Below are positions 35,129-43,513 of a DNA stretch of 64,000 nucleotides, one piece after another. This stretch comes from Oscillospiraceae bacterium (GTDB lineage: Bacteria > Bacillota > Clostridia > Oscillospirales > CAG-272). The stretch covers positions 129,315-193,314 of the forward strand of contig SVSI01000002.1 of the NCBI GenBank assembly GCA_015064385.1, given 5' to 3'. Every line of letters starts with the position of its first letter. Positions within the stretch are counted from its first letter, which is position 1. The notes beneath the pieces were generated by a model. The model saw nothing but the letters and a program-made list of their open reading frames with translations. It had not been told where the DNA came from and did not search any database. A program made the translations under genes and the position numbers.

Positions 35129-35743
35129 TCAACCATGTCTATCAAAATAGTCGATTATGTCTTCTGTACCCCTCCAACCTACGTCATAATACCAATCATT
35201 AGAAAGACGGTATACATCATCTCCTATTACCAACTTATCGAAACTCAAGCTCCATTCCTCTTGCCAAGTGTAATATTCACCATCAAAATACAGCGTCTTA
35301 TCGTCCAAAATCTCCCAGCAAGGAGATTCATGATGATAACTTATCCAATATTCGCTAGTATCTTTTGTCAATCCCAACCACTTATAATCTCCGTTTAAGT
35401 AAAACCTTGCAACCGAGCCTCTTTCAGAATAATCCGTCCATTCAGGAACTTGATACCAATAATCCGACGTAAGCTTTTTTTCAAGATACTCAACTGAGTT
35501 AAAGTATGATATCATCGATGTGATAATAATAAACCCGAGTATCAGCGACAAGCCAACTATCAACTGTTTTTTTGTAATATTTTTTACTTTGTTTAAAATA
35601 ACACCAACAAAACTATCTTCATTTTTTGTGTTATCAATATTATCTCCCGTACTTTTTCCGCACACAGTACAAAACTTTGCCGTTTTTGAATGTTTGGCTC
35701 CACAAAATTTACAAAACATAATCTCATCTTCGTGCTTTTCCAT
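35129..35743 (-). CDS. Membrane protein with N-terminal zinc ribbon, unknown function
   Basis: 204 aa. Residues about 9-30 form a zinc ribbon (CKFCGAKH, CTVCGK). A charged linker and one membrane helix (LIVGLSLILGFIIITSMISY) follow, then an external domain of about 120 residues rich in Tyr and Trp (DYWYQVPEWTDY, WEILDDKTLYFDGEYYTW). The topology suggests a cytoplasmic sensor ribbon and an outside domain. The gene is clearly more AT-rich than its neighbours, which suggests transfer. The ATG at 35743 has GGAG six bases upstream; a TTG at 35755 is less likely. It has a perfect promoter and is divergent from an XRE regulator. Confidence 0.75.
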   Translation of the reverse strand: MEKHEDEIMFCKFCGAKHSKTAKFCTVCGKSTGDNIDNTKNEDSFVGVILNKVKNITKKQLIVGLSLILGFIIITSMISYFNSVEYLEKKLTSDYWYQVPEWTDYSERGSVARFYLNGDYKWLGLTKDTSEYWISYHHESPCWEILDDKTLYFDGEYYTWQEEWSLSFDKLVIGDDVYRLSNDWYYDVGWRGTEDIIDYFDRHG

Positions 35744-35796
35744 GTCTTTCTCCAATCTGTTTTTAACATTCCGTGCACTTGTTGGTGTGTAAATGC

Positions 35797-35825
35797 ATTA
35801 TAGCACAACTTTTGCAACTTGTCAA
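35797..35825 (-). promoter_or_regulatory. Consensus promoter of the zinc-ribbon membrane protein gene
   Basis: Minus strand: TTGACA at 35825-35820, exactly 17 bases, TATAAT at 35802-35797. A perfect sigma-A promoter, which usually implies strong expression or a strong repressor. Confidence 0.85.
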
Positions 35826-35844
35826 GTGTCAAACGCAACTTTTG
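35806..35844. promoter_or_regulatory. Repeated CAACTTTTG motifs in the divergent promoter region
   Basis: CAACTTTTG at 35806-35814 (in the spacer) and at 35836-35844 (upstream of -35), exactly 30 bases apart, with a third related CAACTTGTC at 35815-35823. The position fits an operator for the divergent XRE regulator. Confidence 0.45.
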
Positions 35845-35915
35845 ATGTTATCGCTTTTATCTTTTGGAAATAGTATACTTGATATATAAGTAAAAAAACA
35901 AACGGAGGCGAAGAA

Positions 35916-36143
35916 ATGAAGGACGGACAGTGGGAAAAATACAGATATTTAGGTTTGAACGTTGCATACTACCGCAAAGAAAAGGGATATTCTCAGGAAA
36001 AGCTCGCCGAACTCGTCAATATCAGCCGCACCCACATGAGCAGGATAGAGACCGCAGACTGTGCCGTATCACTCGACGTCATTTTTGAAATATGCGATGC
36101 TCTCGATGTTTCCCCTGCCAAACTTTTTGATTTCAGAAAATAA
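35916..36143 (+). CDS. XRE-family helix-turn-helix regulator
   Basis: 75 aa, a single Cro/C1-type HTH. LGLNVAYYRKEKGYSQEKLA and ELVNISRTHMSRIETADCAV form the helix-turn-helix, and ICDALDVSPAKLFDF closes the domain. GGAGG lies 9 bases before the ATG. It is divergent from the zinc-ribbon membrane protein gene and probably controls it and itself. Ended by a strong terminator. Confidence 0.9.
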   Translation: MKDGQWEKYRYLGLNVAYYRKEKGYSQEKLAELVNISRTHMSRIETADCAVSLDVIFEICDALDVSPAKLFDFRK

Positions 36144-36169
36144 AACCTCGCCTTGTGGCGAGGTTTTTT
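36142..36169. terminator. Bidirectional terminator between the XRE gene and the histidine phosphatase gene
   Basis: 11-bp stem AAAACCTCGCC / GGCGAGGTTTT with loop TTGT, followed by T residues, between converging genes. Confidence 0.9.
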
Positions 36170-36184
36170 ACATATTTTTATTTT

Positions 36185-36826
36185 TCACACCTTCGCGGGA
36201 AATCTCGTTACAAGCTCTCCGAGGTGCTCGTCATATCCCGCAAGAATTTCGGCAAATTTGCCGTTTTCGCATTCAAAAACCGAAACGGACGCGTTAGTTA
36301 CCCATCTGATATTCTTCATTTCTTCGATTGGTTTTTCGGCGCAGTAGCACCGAAGCGATCTTATCGGGGTCGCGTGAGTTGCTATAACGACCGTCTTTCC
36401 GTCGTTCTCCTCGGATATTCTTTTGAGCGCAGAAACGAAACGCTCCTGAAGATGCGCTACCGATTCACCGCCGTCGCAGGTAACCTTTCCGATGTCGTGA
36501 AGCCAGGTCTCGCGGTACATCTCAAAGCTCTCAAAAAGCTCTTCAAAGCGCTTTCCTTCCCAAAGTCCCGCACTTATCTCGCGCAGATTCTCGTCGGGTA
36601 TCGGATCTCCTCCGATTATATCGCAAACGGCACGGCCCACGGCGTACGCTCTTTTAAGATCGCTCGTATATACCTTATCTATCTTGTATGTACTGCACAC
36701 GTACTCGGCTGTCTTTTTTGCCTGCAAAAGTCCGAGCTCGGAGGGCGGGGAGTCAAAATGTCCCGCAAAGACCTCCTCAACGTTTGCCATGCTCTGACCG
36801 TGTCTTATTATAAGCAGTCTCGTCAT
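36185..36826 (-). CDS. Histidine phosphatase family protein
   Basis: 213 aa of the phosphoglycerate mutase-like superfamily. The catalytic LLIIRHGQSMAN is at the N-terminus; DLKRAYAVGRAVC, NLREISAGLWEGKRFEE (acid residue region) and VVIATHATPIRSLRCY (second His) follow. The substrate cannot be told; the family includes broad phosphatases and alpha-ribazole phosphatases. AAAGGAA lies before the ATG. It is 18 bases downstream of the GDPD-like/PHP fusion gene, so the two are probably one operon. Confidence 0.9.
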   Translation of the reverse strand: MTRLLIIRHGQSMANVEEVFAGHFDSPPSELGLLQAKKTAEYVCSTYKIDKVYTSDLKRAYAVGRAVCDIIGGDPIPDENLREISAGLWEGKRFEELFESFEMYRETWLHDIGKVTCDGGESVAHLQERFVSALKRISEENDGKTVVIATHATPIRSLRCYCAEKPIEEMKNIRWVTNASVSVFECENGKFAEILAGYDEHLGELVTRFPAKV

Positions 36827-36844
36827 TTTCTTTTCCTTTCACAC

Positions 36845-38332
36845 TTAAAGAGTACACTGGTGGCATATTCTGTTCTCAAAATAGAATATGTTTCTAAAGC
36901 CCATTTCTTTCAGCATTTCGGCAGTTTCGCGGAGATTCTCGCCCGCTTTTTTGGGATGATGCGCGTCGGTGCTTACCGTAATGAGATATCCGCCCATTTC
37001 ACGGTACGTTTTAATTATCCACTCGTCGGGATAAATGATACCGAGATCCTTTTTGGGCGACGCGCTTATCTCCATAGCAATGCCACGCCTGATTATCGTC
37101 TCAAGGATCCTGCGTATCTTCGCCTCATAGGGATGAAGATCAAAATTAAGTCCTTTTTTCCTTAAGATATAACCTTTAACACATCCGAGATGCGCCATAA
37201 TATCTATATCCTGCTCGCTGACGCACCTTAGCACGTCGTCAAAATACAGATCGAAAAACTCGCCTATCTCCTTTTCGGATACATCCTGCCACGCTATTTG
37301 CGAAAACGCCCTCTGCATTCCCGTTTTTCCCTCTGTCAGCCGACTTTTTACTGCGTGAACCGAACCGACAACGACGTCGTACTCAACGAGTCCGAGAACC
37401 TTTTTCGTATGCTCGGGAAACCAAAATCCCTCGCCGATCTCAACTCCCGTAAGCAGGCGGCATCCGTCCCCTACGCTCTTTTGAGAGTCCCTCGTTTCGT
37501 TATAGGAGCAAACGAGATTTGAGTATATATCAAGGTCATTATCGTCACAGCACATAAATACGTCACAGTGATCGGTGACAGCCATTATTTTAACGCCCGC
37601 CGCCATCTCTGCGTCGCACATCTCGCAAACGGGAAATTTCGCATCGTGCGAATTTTGCGAATGCGTATGCATATCGGCAAGCACGCCTCTGTTTTTTATC
37701 GGCTTTATCTGTCCTCGCGTTGCAAGTGCGTCCGCGCCCAGCTTTTCCGCTTTTTCAAGCTCGGAATATTCCTTGCAAAGCATAACGCCCAGCTTTGCGC
37801 CCGTACTCTTTACCGCGTGCGCAGTTTTTTCGTTAAGCTCGAATATGTTTACCCAAACGGTAAGTTGCTCTGCGGGGATATTTTGGGGGATCGCCTGCCC
37901 GACGTACGAGAGCTTTACCATCGGGAGTTTGCTGTATATTTTATCAAGGGCGTCCGCGTCGTTGCACGATATCGAAATATCGGCATCACAGTCCGAAAGA
38001 AACTCGCAAATTTTCTCTGCAAGAGAGCTCTCGATATAGATAGAAAGCTCCTTTCCTGCGTCTTTTACGAGCCGCACGGCATCTTCGAGCATCATAACGG
38101 AAATTCCCTTGAATTTCGGAGAAAAAGAAGCTCCGACGTCAAGAGATCTCAGCTCGTTTAACGTGTATTTTGAAACGTCCGTATCTTTCGGGATCAAAAC
38201 GGGTATTCCGTCCTGCGTGATACCGACTTCGGCGCAAATAGCGTCGTAACCCTGCTTAATTGCCGAAAGCAGTGCGGGGTACGTGTTCTCGGGGCATTCA
38301 CTGCAAACACCGCCGTATGCATAAAGCTTCAT
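36845..38332 (-). CDS. Degenerate GDPD domain fused to a PHP phosphoesterase domain
   Basis: 495 aa. Residues 1-215 follow the glycerophosphodiester phosphodiesterase fold: PENTYPALLSAIKQGYDAI, ITQDGIPVLI and YTLNELRSL align. The catalytic set is lost, however: HRG is YGG (residues 6-8), ExD is EVG (from residue 35), and HD is PKD (48-50). Residues about 216-495 form a PHP domain with apparently intact metal ligands: ADMHTHSQNSHDAKF (H222, H224), AVTDHCDVF, TGVEIGEGFW, GSVHAV, DIMAHLG and VSTDAHHPKKAG, like histidinol-phosphatase-type PHP proteins. I start at ATG 38332 with AAGGAG eight bases upstream; an upstream in-frame ATG has no ribosome site. The N-terminal part is probably a binding or structural domain (inference). 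Confidence 0.85.
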   Translation of the reverse strand: MKLYAYGGVCSECPENTYPALLSAIKQGYDAICAEVGITQDGIPVLIPKDTDVSKYTLNELRSLDVGASFSPKFKGISVMMLEDAVRLVKDAGKELSIYIESSLAEKICEFLSDCDADISISCNDADALDKIYSKLPMVKLSYVGQAIPQNIPAEQLTVWVNIFELNEKTAHAVKSTGAKLGVMLCKEYSELEKAEKLGADALATRGQIKPIKNRGVLADMHTHSQNSHDAKFPVCEMCDAEMAAGVKIMAVTDHCDVFMCCDDNDLDIYSNLVCSYNETRDSQKSVGDGCRLLTGVEIGEGFWFPEHTKKVLGLVEYDVVVGSVHAVKSRLTEGKTGMQRAFSQIAWQDVSEKEIGEFFDLYFDDVLRCVSEQDIDIMAHLGCVKGYILRKKGLNFDLHPYEAKIRRILETIIRRGIAMEISASPKKDLGIIYPDEWIIKTYREMGGYLITVSTDAHHPKKAGENLRETAEMLKEMGFRNIFYFENRICHQCTL

Positions 38333-38460
38333 AGGAAAATCTCCTTTTTCCGTCTTTAATTCATTATATACCCACCCTTTTCTTTTGTCAAGGCGAAAAA
38401 TATTTGATGATGAGTCGAAAAAATTCACTTTATATACTTTATTTTCGAGTCAAAAAAGTG

Positions 38461-38466
38461 TATAAT
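38461..38466 (+). promoter_or_regulatory. -10 box of the metallophosphoesterase-lipoprotein operon
   Basis: A perfect TATAAT; the -35 at the right distance (TTTATT) is weak. It lies inside the upstream in-frame extension of the gene and so supports the start at 38506. Confidence 0.5.
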
Positions 38467-38505
38467 GTCAATATAAGAGATATTTTGCCGCAAGGAGGTG
38501 CATCT

Positions 38506-39222
38506 ATGAGACCGACCGTTTCAAAATACGATATCAGCGCAAGCATCGAAAAAAAGAGCGTTTTCGTATTCGTTTCCGATCTGCACGGCTGTGATAACGA
38601 GCCGATATACGAGATACTTCGCTCGGTCGATCACGACGCTATCCTCGTCGGCGGAGATTTCGTACACGACGAAAAAAACTACAAACGCGGTATAGAATTT
38701 TTGAAAAAGATCTCCGAAAACAAAAAATGTTACGTCTGCCTCGGAAATCACGACAGCTGCTTTCCCGGTGATATAAGAGGCGTTGTAAAAGAATGCGGTG
38801 CCACTCTGCTTGACAATTCACACGTTGATTTTAACGGCGTAAAGCTTGCGGGACTCACCTCGGGAGAGTTTTATATGCCCGATATGATCCCCGACACGCG
38901 CTGGCTTGAGGACTTTTCAAAGCTCGACGGCTTCAAGCTGCTTTTATGTCACAGACCCGAATACTACCAAAAATACGTCAAAAAGCTCTCTATCGATCTT
39001 ACCGTTTCAGGACACGCTCACGGAGGTCAGTGGCGGATATTTGACAGAGGAATATACGCACCCGGTCAGGGGATTTTCCCGAAATACACGTCGGGCTTTT
39101 ACGAAAACCGCCTTATAGTCGGCAGAGGACTCGGAAATCCGCATATCATTCCGAGAATAAACAACCGTCCCGAGATACTCGTCATAAGCATAACGCCCGA
39201 AGGCAAGGAGGAACCAAAATGA
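38506..39222 (+). CDS. Calcineurin-like metallophosphoesterase
   Basis: 238 aa with the full metal-binding set: VSDLHG (DxH), LVGGDFVHD, CLGNHDSC, LLCHRPEYY and SGHAHGGQWR. This arrangement resembles the YkuE-like branch, which acts on lipid-linked or nucleotide phosphodiesters; the true substrate is unknown. No signal peptide is visible. AAGGAGGTG lies 6 bases before the ATG. The next gene's start overlaps the stop (ATGA), so both are translated together. Confidence 0.9.
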   Translation: MRPTVSKYDISASIEKKSVFVFVSDLHGCDNEPIYEILRSVDHDAILVGGDFVHDEKNYKRGIEFLKKISENKKCYVCLGNHDSCFPGDIRGVVKECGATLLDNSHVDFNGVKLAGLTSGEFYMPDMIPDTRWLEDFSKLDGFKLLLCHRPEYYQKYVKKLSIDLTVSGHAHGGQWRIFDRGIYAPGQGIFPKYTSGFYENRLIVGRGLGNPHIIPRINNRPEILVISITPEGKEEPK

Positions 39223-41441
39223 AAAAAATATTATCTCTGATCATCGTTTTTACTATGATACTTTCAGTCCTCGTCGGATGCAAGAAGGACGATACAGACA
39301 TTCCCACAGCTCCGCCGGACGACTCCTTCAAGATCCCCGAGGGACTTAGCGGCACAGACGTTATAAAGCTGCTGCTCGCATCAAAGCGTCTTGATTCTCA
39401 GTTGCTCAAAACCGAGGGCGACATTTTTGAAACGGGTGAGCAGGTGATGCAAAATCTTGCAAGTAAGGCAAGAGCAAACCTCTCGGCAGTAGCGCTCGCC
39501 GAGGTTTCGGAGGCACCGCGCGGAGGAAAGCTTGAAGTGGATGGCGACACCTTCGTATGGAGCGATTTTAAGGAAAACTGCAACTCATACGATTATTTTG
39601 AAAACATCACTCAAAGCATCATAAACTGCGCCGAGCAGGGCGCCGTGCTCATAGACGATACTAAAAAGCACGTCCGAGTTATCGACAAGTGGATCGCCGT
39701 AGGAGAAAATCAGTACTACCTGGGCGTTGACGAAAATTCGGAGACTATATTCTCCCGCATAAACGATTCGATCAGTATGTGCAAGAGATACAAGAATGAA
39801 AGCGGCGAAAACGTTTACGAGATGTATTTTTATAACGACATCGTCGAAACGAGAATGCTCTACGTTCCCGGTGAGCGCTACGAATTGTCTGAAAAATTCA
39901 GCGCGGGCGACGGACAGTATTTCATTGCAGACAGCTCAAAGGGATACTGGGAGACCCTTTCCGTCGGAGAGCGTCCCAATCATTACAACGTTTCTTATTT
40001 TGCTATGAAGAAGGACATCTGCTACGACGCTCTCTACACTCCCGAGCACGGTGAGATCTCCGTAATCAAAGCCATGAGCAGTGACAGAGCTACCGATATT
40101 CTTTTCTTCAGGCACGGCAGCGGAAGCGCGGAGATGACGCTGAACCTCGGCGGATTTAACGGCATACAAAGCGTTGAAATAACCGCCTCATCCGACAAAA
40201 TTGCCGAGTCGCAAGACGTATCTACCGACACCACGACCGTAATTTATTCCACAACAGACGAAACGTACGCCGCGACGACGGGAGCGGAGAGTGCGATACT
40301 TAATCTCGCAAACGGCGGCAAGATCGAGTACGGCGCATCTTATGCAAACGGCACCGTAACTGCGGGAAGAACAACGGTCAACTACGGAAGCGGAATATAC
40401 ATGGGAAATCTTGAAATAACGGTATCGGGTGAGACAAGCGAGGAGATATTTGCAAATCTTGACACCTTTCTTACCGAAAGCGGACTCGTATGCAGACGCG
40501 ATATAAACAGCGTGCTTTCGGGCATAGACCGAGCGTATTCGGAAAGCTACTATTTCGTTAACTACCACAGATGGAACGGTCACAAAATTCAGACTAACGA
40601 CGATTTTGGCAACGCGATTGCCGAAGAGCTCAAGCTTCTTGCAGAGCTTCGTACGCTGTACGAGGCGGTAAAGGACGCACAGGTCATAGATATCAGTGAC
40701 GAGGAAACGCTCGAGCTGAACATAGACTTTTCCCCCGTTACACTCACCGTGTCCGGCAGCGCAAGCTTTGCAAATATGACGTCCGACGTATCGGGACTTA
40801 CGCTCACCGTATCCGACACCACTCTTTTCGTTGAAAACGACTCTTACGTAATAGACTTTGCCCTCATCAAAGACGGAAGAGGCACGGCGGATATAGTCCA
40901 TATCACGACAGATAGCCCGACGGAGACGGTTTACACGGGTACGGAGACCTTTACTCTCGGTACTGCACACGCAACGCTTGAGATCCCCGAGCTTGCAGAC
41001 GGAAAATACACGCTCGTTTGCTACGTTGCAACGAGCGACAAGATAAGAGCTTCTCAGTATATTCCCGTAGCTTTTACACAGATAGAGAAGCAGGCGATAA
41101 CCCTCTCAAGCTCCGTTCTCGTTCCCGAACAGGGTGAAAACGGTGAGCTTCTTCTCACGTATCTTGCGAGCAGAGACGTTACCGTAAGTATTGAAAAGGG
41201 AGTCGAGCTTGACTACGCTTCTCTGCGAGCTCTTTTAAGAGAGCAAGCAGACATTTACGGAATTGCATCGGGTGAAACTCTTGAGATCCTCGACTCGGAA
41301 AGCGCTACCTTCGTTCCGATAAGCGATACCGAGGCACCTCTGGTCAGCGGAATCTACCGCCTCGCTTACGACGTTACCGACGGCGAAACGGTATTTAACG
41401 GCTACATACACGCAGAATATACGGCGCCTCATACGAGATAA
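39219..41441 (+). CDS. Large lipoprotein of unknown function
   Basis: 740 aa with a clear lipoprotein signal: MKKILSLIIVFTMILSVLVG followed by Cys (lipobox LVGC). The mature part has no recognised domain. It has a Ser/Thr/Asp-rich composition, a middle stretch of beta-like repeats (VTLTVSGSASFANMTSDVSG, LTLTVSDTTLFVEND) that may be Ig-like, and many charged residues. It overlaps the metallophosphoesterase gene by four bases and is followed by a terminator. The pairing suggests a membrane-surface function, but nothing in the sequence shows which. Confidence 0.8.
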   Translation: MKKILSLIIVFTMILSVLVGCKKDDTDIPTAPPDDSFKIPEGLSGTDVIKLLLASKRLDSQLLKTEGDIFETGEQVMQNLASKARANLSAVALAEVSEAPRGGKLEVDGDTFVWSDFKENCNSYDYFENITQSIINCAEQGAVLIDDTKKHVRVIDKWIAVGENQYYLGVDENSETIFSRINDSISMCKRYKNESGENVYEMYFYNDIVETRMLYVPGERYELSEKFSAGDGQYFIADSSKGYWETLSVGERPNHYNVSYFAMKKDICYDALYTPEHGEISVIKAMSSDRATDILFFRHGSGSAEMTLNLGGFNGIQSVEITASSDKIAESQDVSTDTTTVIYSTTDETYAATTGAESAILNLANGGKIEYGASYANGTVTAGRTTVNYGSGIYMGNLEITVSGETSEEIFANLDTFLTESGLVCRRDINSVLSGIDRAYSESYYFVNYHRWNGHKIQTNDDFGNAIAEELKLLAELRTLYEAVKDAQVIDISDEETLELNIDFSPVTLTVSGSASFANMTSDVSGLTLTVSDTTLFVENDSYVIDFALIKDGRGTADIVHITTDSPTETVYTGTETFTLGTAHATLEIPELADGKYTLVCYVATSDKIRASQYIPVAFTQIEKQAITLSSSVLVPEQGENGELLLTYLASRDVTVSIEKGVELDYASLRALLREQADIYGIASGETLEILDSESATFVPISDTEAPLVSGIYRLAYDVTDGETVFNGYIHAEYTAPHTR

Positions 41442-41451
41442 AAACAATTTG

Positions 41452-41480
41452 AAAAGACCTGCTTTTCGGCAGGTCTTTTC
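41452..41480 (+). terminator. Terminator of the lipoprotein operon
   Basis: 11-bp stem AAAAGACCTGC / GCAGGTCTTTT, loop of six. Its symmetric A/T flanks may also serve the LysR gene from the other side. Confidence 0.85.
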
Positions 41481-41516
41481 GTTAGCTTTTTCAATAATAA
41501 ATCGGCTGACGTATAT

Positions 41517-42353
41517 TTAATTTTCAACGCTCCAACGTCTCATAAAATCAACAAATTCGAGTATATCGTCGCGCGCATTTTCATTATAGTAACCGTAAAA
41601 CACCTGACGTTCATCAAAGTCAATGACCGACAGAGCCACCGCGTTCTTGCTGACCGATCGTCCGATACCGAGACCCACACCGCGTTCAATACAACGCGTG
41701 TAACAGGCAATATCGTTCGTTTCTACTACGATATTAGGCAAAAAACCTGCGTTCTTACACGCCTTCAAAAGCAGTTTATGTAAATTCGTTTCTTTTCCCA
41801 TTGTAACAAAATTTTGATATTCAAGATCCTTCATAACGAGCGTTCTTTGGCAAAGCGAACTGTCTGCGGATGCTTTTATAAGCACTTTGCGACTGCATAT
41901 CTCGAATTTTTTATATCCTACGTACTTTTCACTTTTTTCGTCTATTATAAGATCGCACGAGTCGATACACCTTTCGTTTGCGTCAAAAATCATTTCAAAA
42001 CGTACGTTTGGATGTGTTTCCCTGTATTTCGCAACCACTTCTACCATACTTGCTCGAAGCGATTTTACGAGCAGCTTTATTTTTACGTCTTGGATTCCGT
42101 TTCTTGCGAGCTCTGCTCCCACCTTATCAAGTTCGTCAAACACTTTTGCGAGCGAGCGTTGCAATTTTCTTCCTTTTTCGTTCAGGGTTATCTTATTGCA
42201 GCTCCTGTCAAAAAGCTTACATCCGAGCTCATTTTCAAGTCTTTTTACGGCAGACGAGACCGATGATGCCGGAACCATATATTTTTCCGCCGTTTTGGCA
42301 AAGCTCTCGGACCTTGCGCTATCAAAAAAGTATTTTAACTGTAACAGTTCCAT
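41517..42353 (-). CDS. LysR-family transcriptional regulator
   Basis: 278 aa. N-terminal winged helix MELLQLKYFFDSARSESFAK, TAEKYMVPASSVSSAVKRLE and ELGCKLFDRSCNKITLNEKG is typical. The C-terminal part is the periplasmic-binding-like effector domain (DLIIDEKSEKYVGYKKFEI and on). GGAGG lies directly before the ATG. It is divergent from the SGNH lipoprotein-GDPD operon, which is the natural candidate target. The effector is unknown. Confidence 0.92.
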   Translation of the reverse strand: MELLQLKYFFDSARSESFAKTAEKYMVPASSVSSAVKRLENELGCKLFDRSCNKITLNEKGRKLQRSLAKVFDELDKVGAELARNGIQDVKIKLLVKSLRASMVEVVAKYRETHPNVRFEMIFDANERCIDSCDLIIDEKSEKYVGYKKFEICSRKVLIKASADSSLCQRTLVMKDLEYQNFVTMGKETNLHKLLLKACKNAGFLPNIVVETNDIACYTRCIERGVGLGIGRSVSKNAVALSVIDFDERQVFYGYYNENARDDILEFVDFMRRWSVEN

Positions 42354-42382
42354 TTTATCCTCCGATTTTTAATATCCCTCAT

Positions 42383-42411
42383 ATTTTACCATACTTTCAA
42401 AAATATTGCAA
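42383..42411 (-). promoter_or_regulatory. Promoter of the LysR gene
   Basis: Minus strand: TTGCAA at 42411-42406, 17 bases, TAAAAT at 42388-42383. It is close to the divergent promoter at 42430, so one LysR site could control both. Confidence 0.65.
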
Positions 42412-42429
42412 GAGCATAATATCGTATTG

Positions 42430-42458
42430 TTGAAATGATTGTAAATTTATGATATAAT
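42430..42458 (+). promoter_or_regulatory. Promoter of the SGNH lipoprotein-GDPD operon
   Basis: TTGAAA at 42430-42435, 17 bases, TATAAT at 42453-42458, with TGA immediately before the -10. Confidence 0.8.
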
Positions 42459-42492
42459 TTTTCACAAGTTCAAACGAAAGGATATCAAGATA

Positions 42493-43500
42493 ATGAAAAA
42501 GCTCATATCTGTTTTACTGACTCTCTCGCTTTTCTCCTCGCTTCTCTGCTCTTGCAAGAGAGAAGAAGGTGAGGGTAGTACCGACCCTTCAAATAATATT
42601 CCGGAGATCGAAGGAGATGAAGAAAATCAAGTGGAAACGGTTTCTCTTGACGGAAAAAAGATCATATTCATAGGAAACTCATATACCTACTACGGAAAAA
42701 CGGTGATTGAAAAAACACAGTCTGTACGTTCGCAAGAGGCGCGCAGTAATGACCGCGGTTATTTCTATGAAATTTGCAAGCAAAACGGAGCCGAAGTCTC
42801 TGTCACAAACTGGACGTACGGCGGTCACAGCTTTAGCGATATGTTTGAAACGTGTGAAGCAAACCGCGGTTGTGACGGTGCAAAGCATTTCGATGATCTC
42901 ACCGACAGAAATTTTGACTACGTTGTTTTTCAAAACGGTTCAAGATCGAAAAATTCAAGCGAAATAGTATCGGATTATCAAAAAATAATGGATATATTTA
43001 AGGCAGAAAATCCCGACGTAAAATTCGTATTTCTCGTGCAACACGCCGTACACTTTGACTCTTATGCTTGGCGAAACGACATAAAAAATTTCGAAACACT
43101 CGGTGTTACCGTTGTGGATTGGGGTGCTCTCGTTTGCGATATAATTAACGGAGACGTTTTAGTGCCGGGCGCAAAGCAAAGCTACGTAAAAAATTCGTTT
43201 ATAATCTCTAAGAGCGCTTCGGACGGCTTCCACCCGAATATGCTGACCGGATATATCACCGCTCTTATGACGTACTGCGCGATAACGGGAGAGAGTGCCG
43301 TCGGTCAGGATTATTCATTCTGCGGAGATAAAAACGTAAATAAAGAATTTGACTTTACGAAATTCATAAACAAATACTACACTTATAACGGAGCCACTAC
43401 CAATTTCCCCGAAATATTTTCCTCGCCGGACGACATGAAGGGCATTCAAGAACTTATAGACCGCTATATCAAGGCAAGGCCATATTTACAGTACAACTGA
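42493..43500 (+). CDS. SGNH/GDSL-like lipoprotein hydrolase (DUF4886 type)
   Basis: 335 aa. Lipoprotein signal MKKLISVLLTLSLFSSLLCS then Cys. After an acidic linker of about 40 residues comes IIFIGNSYTYYG, where GNSYT matches the Ser block of SGNH hydrolases. Further blocks are TNWTYGGHSF (Gly block), FDYVVFQNGSRSKN (Asn block) and ASDGFHPN (Asp-His block). DUF4886-type proteins are presumed esterases; the substrate is unknown. AAAGGAT lies before the ATG. First gene of a two-gene unit with a GDPD, which suggests lipid or glycerol-phosphate turnover outside the cell (inference). Confidence 0.83.
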   Translation: MKKLISVLLTLSLFSSLLCSCKREEGEGSTDPSNNIPEIEGDEENQVETVSLDGKKIIFIGNSYTYYGKTVIEKTQSVRSQEARSNDRGYFYEICKQNGAEVSVTNWTYGGHSFSDMFETCEANRGCDGAKHFDDLTDRNFDYVVFQNGSRSKNSSEIVSDYQKIMDIFKAENPDVKFVFLVQHAVHFDSYAWRNDIKNFETLGVTVVDWGALVCDIINGDVLVPGAKQSYVKNSFIISKSASDGFHPNMLTGYITALMTYCAITGESAVGQDYSFCGDKNVNKEFDFTKFINKYYTYNGATTNFPEIFSSPDDMKGIQELIDRYIKARPYLQYN

Positions 43501-43513
43501 CAGTAGGTAAATC

